Below the pieces are notes generated by a model, which was not told the origin of the DNA, ran no database searches, and saw only the letters and a list, made by a program, of their open reading frames with translations. A DNA stretch of 64,000 bases from the NCBI GenBank assembly GCA_016185065.1, contig JACPOL010000007.1, positions 23,717 through 87,716 on the forward strand, written 5' to 3'. Position numbers and translations under genes: made by a program. The number at the start of each line of letters is the position of its first letter. Position 1 is the first letter of the stretch. Of the stretch, positions 28,381 through 38,298 are shown piece after piece. This DNA is from Chlamydiales bacterium (GTDB taxonomy: Bacteria > Chlamydiota > Chlamydiia > Chlamydiales > Rhabdochlamydiaceae).

Positions 28381-29010
28381 ATGGCAAACTATCCCATTTT
28401 CAGCAACAATATCCTCAATATGATCGATTGGACAAAGCAGTGGGAGCAGTTTGCCCCGAATTTTGAAAAGGGATACGCCCATATCGACCTCAAGAGGTAT
28501 GGAGCAGAGCCCCCTCTACGCCTCAAGCCTGGGCCCGGGTTTGGGGATCTCTCCCATCCCACTACCCGCCTCATGCTCGAATCGATGGCTCCTGAGGTAA
28601 AGGGCAAGATGCTTGTCGATATCGGCTCTGGAAGCGGCATTTTAACTCTTGCCGCGTGGCTACTAGGCGCCACGCAGTGCATCGGCATCGATATCGATCC
28701 AGACGCCGTTGTTCACGCCCGGGAGAATGCGAAAGTCAATGGCGCTGAAGAAGGGGTAGAATTTTTTCCTTCCACCAGCCCTCCTGCTCTCAAGGGGCCG
28801 CTCCTTATTCTTCTGAATATGATCTCCTCGGAGCAGCAGATCGCAAAGGAGATGTATAAAAATCTATTCACTCAAGCAGAGCAGATCATCGCCTCAGGTA
28901 TTCTAGCCACACAGCGAGACCACTACTTGAACCTAGCCCATGAATGGGGCTGGAAGCTCGCCCATGAAAAAGAAAGAGAGGGCTGGCTAGCCCTCTCTTT
29001 CCTAAAGTAA
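28381..29010 (+). CDS. prmA: PrmA-like methyltransferase
   Basis: About 209 residues. The catalytic domain matches ribosomal protein L11 methyltransferase: LVDIGSGSGILTLAAWLLGA (SAM motif I), GIDIDPDAVVHARENAKVNG (acidic residue binding ribose) and LLILLNMISSEQQ where family members have an NI/NL motif. The usual N-terminal L11-binding domain is shortened, as in compact chlamydial homologues. Starts at 28381 and 28420 are both possible; the open frame further upstream crosses the tRNA on the other strand and is not credible. Specificity for L11 is likely but not certain. Confidence 0.75.
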   Translation: MANYPIFSNNILNMIDWTKQWEQFAPNFEKGYAHIDLKRYGAEPPLRLKPGPGFGDLSHPTTRLMLESMAPEVKGKMLVDIGSGSGILTLAAWLLGATQCIGIDIDPDAVVHARENAKVNGAEEGVEFFPSTSPPALKGPLLILLNMISSEQQIAKEMYKNLFTQAEQIIASGILATQRDHYLNLAHEWGWKLAHEKEREGWLALSFLK

Positions 29011-29038
29011 ACAAGCGCGCGGAAGAGAAGAGCGCCTC

Positions 29039-30739
<1,701 letters not shown>

Positions 30740-30753
30740 TTAATCTTTTTTAG

Positions 30754-31053
30754 TTATGCTAGAACGCCCAGGATGTCATCTTCTGACATAATGAGGTAGT
30801 CCGTAGAGAGATCATCTGTTTTTACTTCGCTTCCAGCATAGGCTGAAAAGAGCACTCTGTCGCCCACTTGGATGCCCATAGCGTGCACTTTTCCCTCTTC
30901 ATCCGTTCTGCCAGGACCCACTGCGACCACTTCGCCCTGTTTCGGTTTTTCTTTTGCAGAATCCGGAAGAATGATGCCGCCCTTTGAAGTTTTTGCCTCG
31001 GAGCGTTTAACGAGCACGCGATTGCCTAAAGGTCTGATCTTCTTGAATGCCAT
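30754..31053 (-). CDS. groES: 10 kDa co-chaperonin GroES
   Basis: A 99-residue co-chaperonin. [20 protein letters not shown] leads into the mobile loop and [15 protein letters not shown], with [15 protein letters not shown] and the C-terminal [20 protein letters not shown] precedes the ATG. A sigma-66/70-type promoter and a degenerate CIRCE lie upstream, so the groES-groEL operon is likely controlled by HrcA and heat. Confidence 0.97.
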   Translation of the reverse strand: MAFKKIRPLGNRVLVKRSEAKTSKGGIILPDSAKEKPKQGEVVAVGPGRTDEEGKVHAMGIQVGDRVLFSAYAGSEVKTDDLSTDYLIMSEDDILGVLA

Positions 31054-31099
31054 AGGTACTCTCCCAAAAAATTTTTAAAATCTTACAAATGAAAGCAAG

Positions 31100-31128
31100 A
31101 TCGTAGAGCTCTCCCCGTTTTTTGTCAA
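31100..31128 (-). promoter_or_regulatory. Promoter of groES-groEL
   Basis: On the minus strand TTGACA (31123-31128) and TACGAT (31100-31105) are separated by exactly 17 bases. Transcription would begin about 40 bases before the groES ATG. Confidence 0.7.
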
Positions 31129-31145
31129 GGAACCAAACCACCATT

Positions 31146-31172
31146 TTAGCAAACACAAACCGCGACTGCTAA
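31146..31172 (-). promoter_or_regulatory. Degenerate CIRCE (HrcA operator)
   Basis: TTAGCAGTC, nine bases, GTTTGCTAA (minus strand) follow the TTAGCACTC-N9-GAGTGCTAA layout with three mismatches and an intact outer TTAGCA/TGCTAA. It lies 17 bases upstream of the groES -35 and directly after the hsp20 stop codon. Confidence 0.65.
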
Positions 31173-31174
31173 AT

Positions 31175-31606
31175 TTATACTGTGGCTTTTACGGGAATCT
31201 TTTTGGAGAGCGCTTTCTGCGCTTTGGGGAAGGCGATTGTGAGGATGCCATCTCTGCAGGTCGCCTCGGGCTGGCGGCTCTCGTCGATGTTGCCTGGAAC
31301 GGCGATGCGATACGAGAAGACATTTACAGCTCTACGATAGAACTTCCTGCCTTTATCCTCTTCTCTTCTCTCGGCTTTTATCCAGAGAAGACCCTTATCG
31401 AAGGTGGTTTCGATATTTTCGGGCTTGATGCCGGGCACTGCGGCCTCAATGTAGATGCTCTGCTCATCTTCAGAAACGGAGAGACCAGAAGCGTCGGAGA
31501 ACTCCTGCAGCCACCCCTCCTCCTCTTCATCGAAGAGGGAGAATGGGAAGCGCATCGCTGGAAAAGACCAGAAAGAGCGCGAGACGAGTTTGTGCTTCTT
31601 AGACAT
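31175..31606 (-). CDS. Small heat-shock protein, Hsp20/alpha-crystallin family
   Basis: About 143 residues with an alpha-crystallin domain (about 42-130): IYIEAAVPGIKPENIETTF, LLWIKAERREED and YRIAVPGNIDESRQPEATCR followed by DGILTIAFPK. The C-terminal KKIPVKATV carries the IxI/V-like anchor. The ATG at 31606 is chosen (MSKKHKLVSR); the frame is open 30 bases upstream. It sits immediately upstream of groES on the same strand, giving a local heat-shock cluster, though the CIRCE lies between them rather than before hsp20. It is divergent from uvrD. Confidence 0.92.
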   Translation of the reverse strand: MSKKHKLVSRSFWSFPAMRFPFSLFDEEEEGWLQEFSDASGLSVSEDEQSIYIEAAVPGIKPENIETTFDKGLLWIKAERREEDKGRKFYRRAVNVFSYRIAVPGNIDESRQPEATCRDGILTIAFPKAQKALSKKIPVKATV

Positions 31607-31685
31607 TGTCGATCCGGAGTTCAGAGTCGTTAACATAATTTCTTGACTCTGTTTTTTTTGTCAAACTTTGTATAGAATTCATCTC

Positions 31686-33797
31686 ATGTCTGAAGGATTG
31701 AATCCACAACAACAGGAAGCGGTAAACCATATCGAGGGCCCAGCTCTTGTTCTGGCTGGCGCAGGGTCTGGGAAGACGCGGATCATCACTTTCCGCATCG
31801 CCCACCTTCTAAGCTTGGGCGTTCCCGCTTCAGATATTCTCGCTGTTACTTTTACCAACAAGGCAGCTGGCGAGATGCGCGAGAGAATTCATAAACTCAC
31901 GCACCAGTCGGTGCAGGCGAGCACCTACCACAGCTTGTGCGCGAAGATTCTGCGGGAGTCGATCGATGCATTGGGCTTTCAGCGCGATTTTGTGATCTTC
32001 GATGAGGATGATAGTGAGAAGGTTTTAAAGGAGTGTCTAATTGCGCTTCACTGCAAAGAGGAGAAGAGCTTCCTAAAAACGGCAAAGCTGCAGATCTCTA
32101 CAGCAAAAAACCAGCTTTTAGAACCTGAAAAAGTGGCCGAAGAGGATGATTTCACAGGCTCTCTCTATCGCCTCTATCAGCAGAAGCTTAAAGAGTATAA
32201 TGCTCTCGATTTCGATGATCTTCTCTTTCTCTCGGTCAAACTCTTCCGCACCTTCCCAGAAATTTTGGAGAGGTATCAGAAGCGCTGGAGATTCGTCTTA
32301 ATCGACGAGTATCAAGACACAAATACAGCTCAATACCTTCTTACAAAACTTCTTTCCGATAAGCATCAAAACGTATTTGCAGTGGGAGATCCGGACCAGT
32401 CGATCTACTCCTGGCGCGGCGCTGACGTGCACAACATTTTAAACTTCGAGCGCGACTTCCCTGGAGCTAAGATCATCTCCTTAGAACAGAACTACCGCAG
32501 CCGGAAGAACATCCTCGATGCTGCCAATGCCCTCATTGAGAACAACACGGGGCGCTTTGAGAAAAATCTCTGGAGCGACCGCGGCGAGGGAGAGAAGGTC
32601 GGGATCTTCGTTGCTGAGAATGAGCGCGCCGAGACGGATTTCGTCATGAAGCGCTTAAAAAAGCATCACGAAGATGAGATGCTCTCGCTAAGCGACTGTG
32701 TGATCTTCTACCGCACCCACTTCCAATCGCGCGCATTTGAGGATGCTCTCCTGAGAGAGAGAATCCCCTACGTAATTATCGGCGGCCTCTCCTTCTATCA
32801 GAGAAGAGAGGTGAAGGACATTCTCGCCTTTTTAAGACTAACTCTAGGCGGAAGTGATTTCATCTCGTTTGCGCGCACGATCAATCTTCCCAAGCGTGGC
32901 TTTGGCGAGGCGACGATCGCTTCGCTCCGCACATTTGCACAAGAGAGCGGTGTTGACATCCTCTCGGCATGCATGGCGCTTGTGGAGAGAAGAGGCGACT
33001 TCAAGCTAAGCCAGAGGCAGTATGATGGCCTCAAGAGCTATGTCTCTCTCATTCAGAGTTTAAGAGAGATGGTCCAGCTCAAAGTGCCGCTTCACGAGCT
33101 TGTCTCTCACGCCATTGAGCGCTCCTCTTACATCGAGATGCTGAAAGAGGATCCAGAGACCTATCAAGAGCGTCGCGAAAACCTGGAAGAGCTCGTCTCC
33201 AAAGCCGCGGAATGGGAGCGCGAGACCGACAAACCCACCTTAGCTGCCTTTTTGGAAGAGCTCTCATTGAAGAGCGCGCACGACGACAAGAATCAGGACA
33301 TCCCTGCTGTGCGACTCATGACTCTGCACAATAGCAAAGGGCTCGAGTTTGCTCTAGTATTCATCGTGGGCATGGAAGAGGAGCTCTTCCCTCATGCGAA
33401 CTCGCTGGGGAGCTCCGAAGCCCTCGAAGAGGAGAGGCGCCTCTGCTACGTGGGCATGACGCGCGCAAGAGAGTTTCTCTATCTAACCTCTTCACGCTAC
33501 CGCTTCCTCTGGGGCGTTCCTCGCAACATGAACCCGAGCCGGTTTCTCGAAGAGATTCCCTCGAACTACGTCCAGCTCTACCACAAGAGGGCTGCTCCTG
33601 AAAGGGAGATCGATCCCTTCGAAGAAGAGAGCGGCTTTGCTGTTGGCCAAGAGGTTCTCCACCGCGACTTCGGAGTGGGCATCATCGAAAGAAGCTACCA
33701 GACCTCCTACGGGCTTACCTACGATCTCTTCTTTCCACAGGCAAATGCCCGACGCACCCTCATCGCCAAGTTCGCCAAACTCGTCCCCGTAGCATAA
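31686..33797 (+). CDS. uvrD: UvrD/PcrA-type superfamily I DNA helicase
   Basis: A 703-residue helicase with Walker A GAGSGKTR, the Q motif LNPQQQEAVNH, VLIDEYQDTN (Walker B), VGDPDQSIYSWRGAD, LEQNYRSRKNIL, VRLMTLHNSKGLEF and VGMTRAREFLYL, in order. The C-terminal FGVGIIERSYQ region matches the PcrA-type RNA-polymerase-interacting tail. It unwinds DNA in excision and mismatch repair. The ATG at 31686 is the natural start; the preceding TATAGAAT at 31671 is a probable -10, although its -35 spacing (TTGACT at 31643) is long. Proximity to rpoN matches Chlamydia as I recall it. Confidence 0.95.
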   Translation: MSEGLNPQQQEAVNHIEGPALVLAGAGSGKTRIITFRIAHLLSLGVPASDILAVTFTNKAAGEMRERIHKLTHQSVQASTYHSLCAKILRESIDALGFQRDFVIFDEDDSEKVLKECLIALHCKEEKSFLKTAKLQISTAKNQLLEPEKVAEEDDFTGSLYRLYQQKLKEYNALDFDDLLFLSVKLFRTFPEILERYQKRWRFVLIDEYQDTNTAQYLLTKLLSDKHQNVFAVGDPDQSIYSWRGADVHNILNFERDFPGAKIISLEQNYRSRKNILDAANALIENNTGRFEKNLWSDRGEGEKVGIFVAENERAETDFVMKRLKKHHEDEMLSLSDCVIFYRTHFQSRAFEDALLRERIPYVIIGGLSFYQRREVKDILAFLRLTLGGSDFISFARTINLPKRGFGEATIASLRTFAQESGVDILSACMALVERRGDFKLSQRQYDGLKSYVSLIQSLREMVQLKVPLHELVSHAIERSSYIEMLKEDPETYQERRENLEELVSKAAEWERETDKPTLAAFLEELSLKSAHDDKNQDIPAVRLMTLHNSKGLEFALVFIVGMEEELFPHANSLGSSEALEEERRLCYVGMTRAREFLYLTSSRYRFLWGVPRNMNPSRFLEEIPSNYVQLYHKRAAPEREIDPFEEESGFAVGQEVLHRDFGVGIIERSYQTSYGLTYDLFFPQANARRTLIAKFAKLVPVA

Positions 33798-33824
33798 GCC
33801 ATGCTCTGCACGGCTTGCTCGGGG

Positions 33825-34029
33825 GCGCTCGGAAGAGCCCGCCGGAAAAATGGACATTAATGGACGAAAACGGACAGGAAACGGACGAAAATGGACAGGC
33901 GGGCAAGAGAAAGGGAAAGAATTCTTTCTTCGGCGCGTGTCCGTTCTCGTCCGTTTCCTGTCCATTCCCGTCCGTTGACGTCCATTTCTTCTCCGAGCGC
34001 TCTTCCCCCCGGCGGGCTCTTCCGAGCGC
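33825..34029. repeat. GGAC-phased foldback repeat, copy 4 (inverted orientation)
   Basis: 205 bp, bounded by perfect 21 bp terminal inverted repeats beginning GCGCTCGGAAGAGCCCGCCG. GGAC tetramers on the left are spaced 10, 10, 11 and 10 bp. The core GGAAAGAATTCTTTC carries its flanking GGCGGGCAAGAG on the opposite side to copies 1-3, so this copy is inserted in the other orientation. A T7 run follows the right end, which would make the terminal hairpin an intrinsic terminator for uvrD. Confidence 0.88.
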
Positions 34030-34042
34030 TCTTTTTTTCCTC

Positions 34043-34067
34043 AGAGCTAGGCCCTCGGCCTAGCTCT
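34043..34067. terminator. GC-rich hairpin at the end of the GT9 gene
   Basis: AGAGCTAGGCC, loop CTC, GGCCTAGCTCT: an 11 bp perfect stem that contains the stop codon of the leftward gene at 34047-34049. No T run follows on the minus strand, so it may act as a rho-independent terminator only weakly. Confidence 0.5.
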
Positions 34068-35006
34068 AAGGAAGCGAGCGATGACTTGGTCGACGGTGAT
34101 CCATTTTTTCCAGTGCTTGTCGCGCAGGCGTAGACCTTTGAGGTTGGGGATCCAGAGCGGCGGGAAGAGAACCTCCCCTTTTGTCCATGCGGGGCGCCAG
34201 AATTTGGCGGTAAGCGCATTGCGGCAGATAGTGAGCGTTGGAATGTTAAGGCAGGAGGCGAGATGCCCTATTCCAGAATCGTTTCCAATCATGTAACCAG
34301 ATTCATAAATGTAGTGAGCGCACTCATCTAGCGAGTGAAAAAGAGGCGCCTCCAATGTGGGATCTGAAAATAGAGAGGAGCTCTTCTTCTCCTGCTCTGT
34401 GAGAATAAAGACCGGCCTATATCCCAACTTCTTCAAACGCTCGTTGAGTTTGATAAACTTCTCTTCAGGCCAGTTCTTGCCTGGGCGCGAACTCGTGGGA
34501 TGGAGCAGAACTCGGTTAGGATAGCGTCCGTGTGCAGCTTCGGCAGGAGGATGGATTCCATTGCTCTTGCTCGTCTTTTCTAACTTCAGCTGATCTCTGC
34601 AGAAAAGATAGAGGTTGTCTGCAAACGGAAGATTCCCATCAAACTTTCCATTCTCCCAGTAGCGGTAGTCGGTGTTGGGGGTTGCAATTGGATTCAGAAT
34701 GGTGGTTTTTTTTGGATGGTTGAGTTCGCAGTGGGCGATAATCGCCTGCATCCAGGGGGACTTCTCATAAAAAATAAAAATACGCGCACACTGCTCAAGC
34801 TCTATTGAAAGCTCCTCAAGAGCGGGAAATGGACGAATAGGAAGGCCGGGAAACCAGCTCTGCATTCCCGAGAGAAATGGGTGGTAAGTCGTTACGTGAT
34901 CGCCATTCAGATGCAGGTTGTTCGAGAGAATAAGCGAAATTAATCCATCTCCCAAACCCAAACAACTTAAAACGACCGATCTCTTTCTATTATTTTCTTG
35001 ATTCAT
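34047..35006 (-). CDS. GT9 heptosyltransferase-family glycosyltransferase
   Basis: A 319-residue GT-B protein. The N-terminal half has SCLGLGDGLISLILSNNL. The C-terminal half carries the heptosyltransferase pattern: VLLHPTSSRPGKNWPEEKF, GYRPVFILTEQEK and MIGNDSGIGHLASCLNIPTL, the last being the donor-binding signature of GT9. Such enzymes add heptose or related sugars to lipopolysaccharide core at the inner membrane face. The acceptor here is unknown. It is convergent with uvrD across repeat copy 4 and ends within a hairpin. Confidence 0.8.
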   Translation of the reverse strand: MNQENNRKRSVVLSCLGLGDGLISLILSNNLHLNGDHVTTYHPFLSGMQSWFPGLPIRPFPALEELSIELEQCARIFIFYEKSPWMQAIIAHCELNHPKKTTILNPIATPNTDYRYWENGKFDGNLPFADNLYLFCRDQLKLEKTSKSNGIHPPAEAAHGRYPNRVLLHPTSSRPGKNWPEEKFIKLNERLKKLGYRPVFILTEQEKKSSSLFSDPTLEAPLFHSLDECAHYIYESGYMIGNDSGIGHLASCLNIPTLTICRNALTAKFWRPAWTKGEVLFPPLWIPNLKGLRLRDKHWKKWITVDQVIARFLRARPRA

Positions 35007-35068
35007 TCTTTAATTCACTCTATTAAAAAAATAAGAGCGCGTATTTTTCGTAATCTACATAAGTATAC

Positions 35069-36409
35069 ATGAATAACCTTTTATTGGGACAACTCCCGCA
35101 AGTCGGCGTTCGCCAAAACCAGAATCTCCTTCTCTCCATGGCAATGCAGCAGGCTTTTCATGTCTTGCAGATGCCCATCATGGAGCTCGAACACTGGTTA
35201 AAAAACGAGATCGAGCAGAACCCGGTTTTGGAATATGAAGATCGGATAGATGAAGAGGAGGAAAAAGAGCTCGACTTCGACCAGAATCGGCCTGGAGCGT
35301 TTGAGATGGTGGATCAAGAGTCTGAAGCCCCGCTTTTCGAAGAGCAGATGCATGAGCTCTCTCTCTTTGCACACCTCATGGTCCAAGCAGAGATGGCGCT
35401 CTCTCCAGAAGAGCTCAAGGTTGCAGAGCTATTAATCGGGAATCTAGATGAGAGAGGCTTTCTCAGCACACCTCTCTCTACACTCTTCTCTAAAGATGAG
35501 CTTAGCCTTGCCGAGCTCGTCCTCAGCAAGGTTCAAACATTTGATCCTCCAGGCGTTGCAGCCTGCAGTTTAAAAGAGTCTCTTCTTCTTCAGCTGTGTT
35601 TGAAGGGAAAAGAACATACTCTTGCCTACTCTCTGATTGAGCTTCATTTTGAAGAGCTCGTCCACAATCGCCTCCCTCTTCTCCAAAAAAAACTTGGCTG
35701 CACAAGTGAAGAGCTTCAAAAAGCGATCTTCCAGGAGATTGCAAACTTAGATCTACATCCCGCTTCGCGTTTTAATCTCGATCCCGTTCAGCCCATCATC
35801 CCCGATCTAATTCTTTCGAAAGAGGAAGAGGAGTGGAAGGTAGAGGTTAACGAGGAGGCTCTTCCCTCCTTTCGCGTGGCTCCCGTTTTTCTTGATGCGA
35901 GCGAGAATCCTTCGCAAGAGAATCGTTTCTTTAGACGCCAGATTGCCGCGGCAAGGTGGCTCGAGCGGATCCTGGAAAAAAGACGTAAAACACTCCAAGA
36001 GATCGGCGCTTTTCTGATTAAAAAACAGGCGGCATTTTTAAACGGAGAGACCAGCGCGCCTCTTCCTCTAATGATGCAAGAGCTAACAACAGCGCTTTCG
36101 CTTCACCACTCGACGATTGTCCGCGCAGTCTCGAGCAAGTATGTTCTCTGCAGGCAGGGGCTTCTACCTCTGCGCAGCTTCTTCACCCACTCTATCCAAA
36201 AAGAGAGCAGCGCTGAAGTCTCCTCAGAACAGGTGAAAGAGATCTTGCGCGCACTCGTGGAAAAAGAGGATAAACACTCTCCCCTTTCAGATCAGGCTCT
36301 CTCAAAGCGCATTCAGCGCGAAGGGATCCCTGTTGCAAGACGCACAGTCACTAAGTATAGAAAAGCGCTAAGAATCGCCTCCGCTACCGCCCGCAAGAAT
36401 CACTTTTAA
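35069..36409 (+). CDS. rpoN: RNA polymerase sigma-54 factor
   Basis: A 446-residue sigma factor. The N-terminal activator-binding region (LLLSMAMQQAFHVLQMPIME, then NEIEQNPVLEYE) is followed by an acidic stretch, a core-binding domain (DPPGVAACSLKESLLLQL), a DNA-binding HTH (TALSLHHSTIVRAV) and an intact RpoN box ARRTVTKYRK near the C-terminus. It directs transcription from -24/-12 promoters with an AAA+ activator, which is not in this window. The final codons overlap the convergent metallopeptidase gene by 26 bp. Confidence 0.95.
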   Translation: MNNLLLGQLPQVGVRQNQNLLLSMAMQQAFHVLQMPIMELEHWLKNEIEQNPVLEYEDRIDEEEEKELDFDQNRPGAFEMVDQESEAPLFEEQMHELSLFAHLMVQAEMALSPEELKVAELLIGNLDERGFLSTPLSTLFSKDELSLAELVLSKVQTFDPPGVAACSLKESLLLQLCLKGKEHTLAYSLIELHFEELVHNRLPLLQKKLGCTSEELQKAIFQEIANLDLHPASRFNLDPVQPIIPDLILSKEEEEWKVEVNEEALPSFRVAPVFLDASENPSQENRFFRRQIAAARWLERILEKRRKTLQEIGAFLIKKQAAFLNGETSAPLPLMMQELTTALSLHHSTIVRAVSSKYVLCRQGLLPLRSFFTHSIQKESSAEVSSEQVKEILRALVEKEDKHSPLSDQALSKRIQREGIPVARRTVTKYRKALRIASATARKNHF

Positions 36410-37199
36410 AGTAGGCGACTACTAGTATTTTCCAGCGGAGGGAGAGCTTCTTCTGCTTCTCTATGGAGTGCAAGATTTCTGAAGGAGCGAGCTTTGAAAA
36501 AGTTACGATCTCTTCATCCGTTAAACGGACCATCACAAAGAGCGCCTCTTCGGGTTTTGGGAGTATCGCTCTCAAGTTTTTTTCACACTTTTTAAAGATT
36601 CGATGGTCCGATCGCAGCCGAAGAAGGAGAGCTGCCAGTAGAAGCCAGGGAAGAATAGCAATTCTCTCTAGAGCAGGAATCCAGATCGCAGCGTAACTTG
36701 CGCATACGGCAAGAAGCAGCGTGAAAAGAAAGAGGCTTCCTTCAAATGAGGTGCGAAAAAGAGGGCCTAGCCACCTGCGCCATGATCTCTCTGAAGTGAG
36801 ATAGGCAAAGTGCTCTTCGAAACGATTGGAAAGAAGAGGTGTACGCACCGCATGCACAGCCTCATGCGCAAGCACTTCGCTGCGCTTATAAAATCCAAAA
36901 TAGGAGCCGCTCTTAAACTTGGGATGGAGTTGAATTAGGGGCGGATTGCCAAGCCAGGTTACGGCGCCCTGCCAAAAAGGAAGGCGGCTTCTGCTGTAGA
37001 ACGCCTTTACCCAGTCGGCAGAGAAGCCAAAAAGCGTGCGTGTAGACTGGTGCGCATCTCTCCACTCTTCTTGCGAAAGAAGAGTGTTAATCTCCTCTTC
37101 CTCTTCGGAGTTTTCTATGCGTTTTAAAAACTCTGCTTCACTTTCAGAAGGAGCAGGAAGAATCCCTCTCTGATTAAGCGAGAGAAGATCAGAGGACAT
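36384..37199 (-). CDS. Membrane protein with HExxH zinc-peptidase motif
   Basis: A 271-residue protein of no family I recognise with certainty. The motif VLAHEAVHAVR (about residue 111) is a canonical HExxH, and RFEEHFAYL a few residues later offers a third zinc ligand. Two adjacent hydrophobic segments (about 150-195) follow, then a basic cytoplasmic-looking tail. It could be a membrane metallopeptidase. It overlaps the next upstream gene by 11 bases and therefore belongs to the same leftward unit as three glycosyltransferases. Confidence 0.55.
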   Translation of the reverse strand: MSSDLLSLNQRGILPAPSESEAEFLKRIENSEEEEEINTLLSQEEWRDAHQSTRTLFGFSADWVKAFYSRSRLPFWQGAVTWLGNPPLIQLHPKFKSGSYFGFYKRSEVLAHEAVHAVRTPLLSNRFEEHFAYLTSERSWRRWLGPLFRTSFEGSLFLFTLLLAVCASYAAIWIPALERIAILPWLLLAALLLRLRSDHRIFKKCEKNLRAILPKPEEALFVMVRLTDEEIVTFSKLAPSEILHSIEKQKKLSLRWKILVVAYFKSDSCGR

Positions 37200-38298
37200 G
37201 GCGCTTTTTGTAGAAGAGTGTGAAGAGGATGCTGAGGCCGATCAGATTTAAAGCTCCGATCGCTCCCACAACGAGAAAGAGTTTATTCGATTTTTTGGTA
37301 ATCACCATCAGACGCTCGCGCACCATCTTCTCAAATTTACTCTCATCTTCAAACCACTGACCAGCATAGAGGTGGTAGGCCCACATCGCCTCTTTTTCTG
37401 TGGGTGCATCGAAGTAGAAGGCGGGGAAGACGATATCCTGGCGTCCCTCTTGATTGTTAGACTCTTTAATCGCATTGCCAAAAAGGAGGAAGGTGCGGTG
37501 GAGGACGCGGTTTAGCACCTCATCACGCGCGGTGCCTGGGTAATCTTTTTCGATCTGATCCCACTCTTTTTTAAGCGAGGTCATGCATGTTTTCAGAATG
37601 GGGTGTCCAGGCGAGATCCCGATTAGATTATTTGTGGGGAAAACACACGAGGGCAAGCTGCTCATGTAGGGCATATCCATGCCGCAGTAGAAATTATAAG
37701 CGAGGTTCATCGAATCGAAGGATTTAAAACACTTCACATCGTGATCGACGTAGACGCCCCCCTCTTGATAGAGGATCTCGTAGCGGAGAACATCCGACTT
37801 CTCGCCATAGTTGTCGGTTTTGTGATAGCAGCTCTCGAGCATCAAAAAATTAAAGTCGCGCACCAGCTTGAGCTTCATCCCCGGGCAGGGAAGGGGTCTC
37901 TCTCTATCTGTCCAAAAATTGATAGTCCATCCAGGATGCTTTGCAATCCATCCACGGACGTTCTCGACCGACTCGCGAGGAAAAGGCTTCGGGCCGAGCC
38001 AGATGAGATGGAGTGTGTTAGGAATGCGATTTTCGCGCTGGCTCTTCTCTGAAAGAAGGCTCTTCTTAGAATCGTAGAGAGCTTTGAAAAACCGCAGGTT
38101 CTCAAAATCCTCTTTTGTCTGAATGTAACTCCAAGAAGGGGAGCCTCTTCCCATCAAGCTCTCAAAATCCTCTGCGCCACTCTTCTGGATCTGAGCTTGC
38201 GCCTGCGAGGGCTTCTTGATGCCGAGAAAGAGAGCTCCTGCACTTAAGCAGACTGTAAAAGCGCAGAGAACAATGAGAAGTTTACGCCTTTTTGACAT
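37189..38298 (-). CDS. OCH1/TcdB-type glycosyltransferase with N- and C-terminal membrane segments, paralogue 1
   Basis: A 369-residue protein with an N-terminal signal-anchor (LLIVLCAFTVCLSAGALFLG), a catalytic domain of the sugar-binding DXD family (IPNTLHLIWLGPKPFPRESV, GWTINFWTDRERP, LRYEILYQEGGVYVDHDVKC with the DxD at about 180) and a C-terminal membrane segment (VVGAIGALNLIGLSILFTLF). The catalytic domain is probably extracytoplasmic. Yeast Och1, TcdA/B and other GTs share the fold; donor and acceptor are unknown. It overlaps the upstream paralogue by 17 bases. Confidence 0.8.
   Translation of the reverse strand: MSKRRKLLIVLCAFTVCLSAGALFLGIKKPSQAQAQIQKSGAEDFESLMGRGSPSWSYIQTKEDFENLRFFKALYDSKKSLLSEKSQRENRIPNTLHLIWLGPKPFPRESVENVRGWIAKHPGWTINFWTDRERPLPCPGMKLKLVRDFNFLMLESCYHKTDNYGEKSDVLRYEILYQEGGVYVDHDVKCFKSFDSMNLAYNFYCGMDMPYMSSLPSCVFPTNNLIGISPGHPILKTCMTSLKKEWDQIEKDYPGTARDEVLNRVLHRTFLLFGNAIKESNNQEGRQDIVFPAFYFDAPTEKEAMWAYHLYAGQWFEDESKFEKMVRERLMVITKKSNKLFLVVGAIGALNLIGLSILFTLFYKKRHVL

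Noticed and set aside
31607..31685. CIRCE in the hsp20-uvrD divergent region
   Set aside because: TTGACTCTG and TTTGTCAA give some symmetry, but no TTAGCACTC-like arms are present. The only CIRCE-like site lies at 31146.
34043..34067. Strong intrinsic terminator for the GT9 gene
   Set aside because: The stem is perfect but no T run follows on the minus strand, so it is recorded only as a hairpin of modest confidence.
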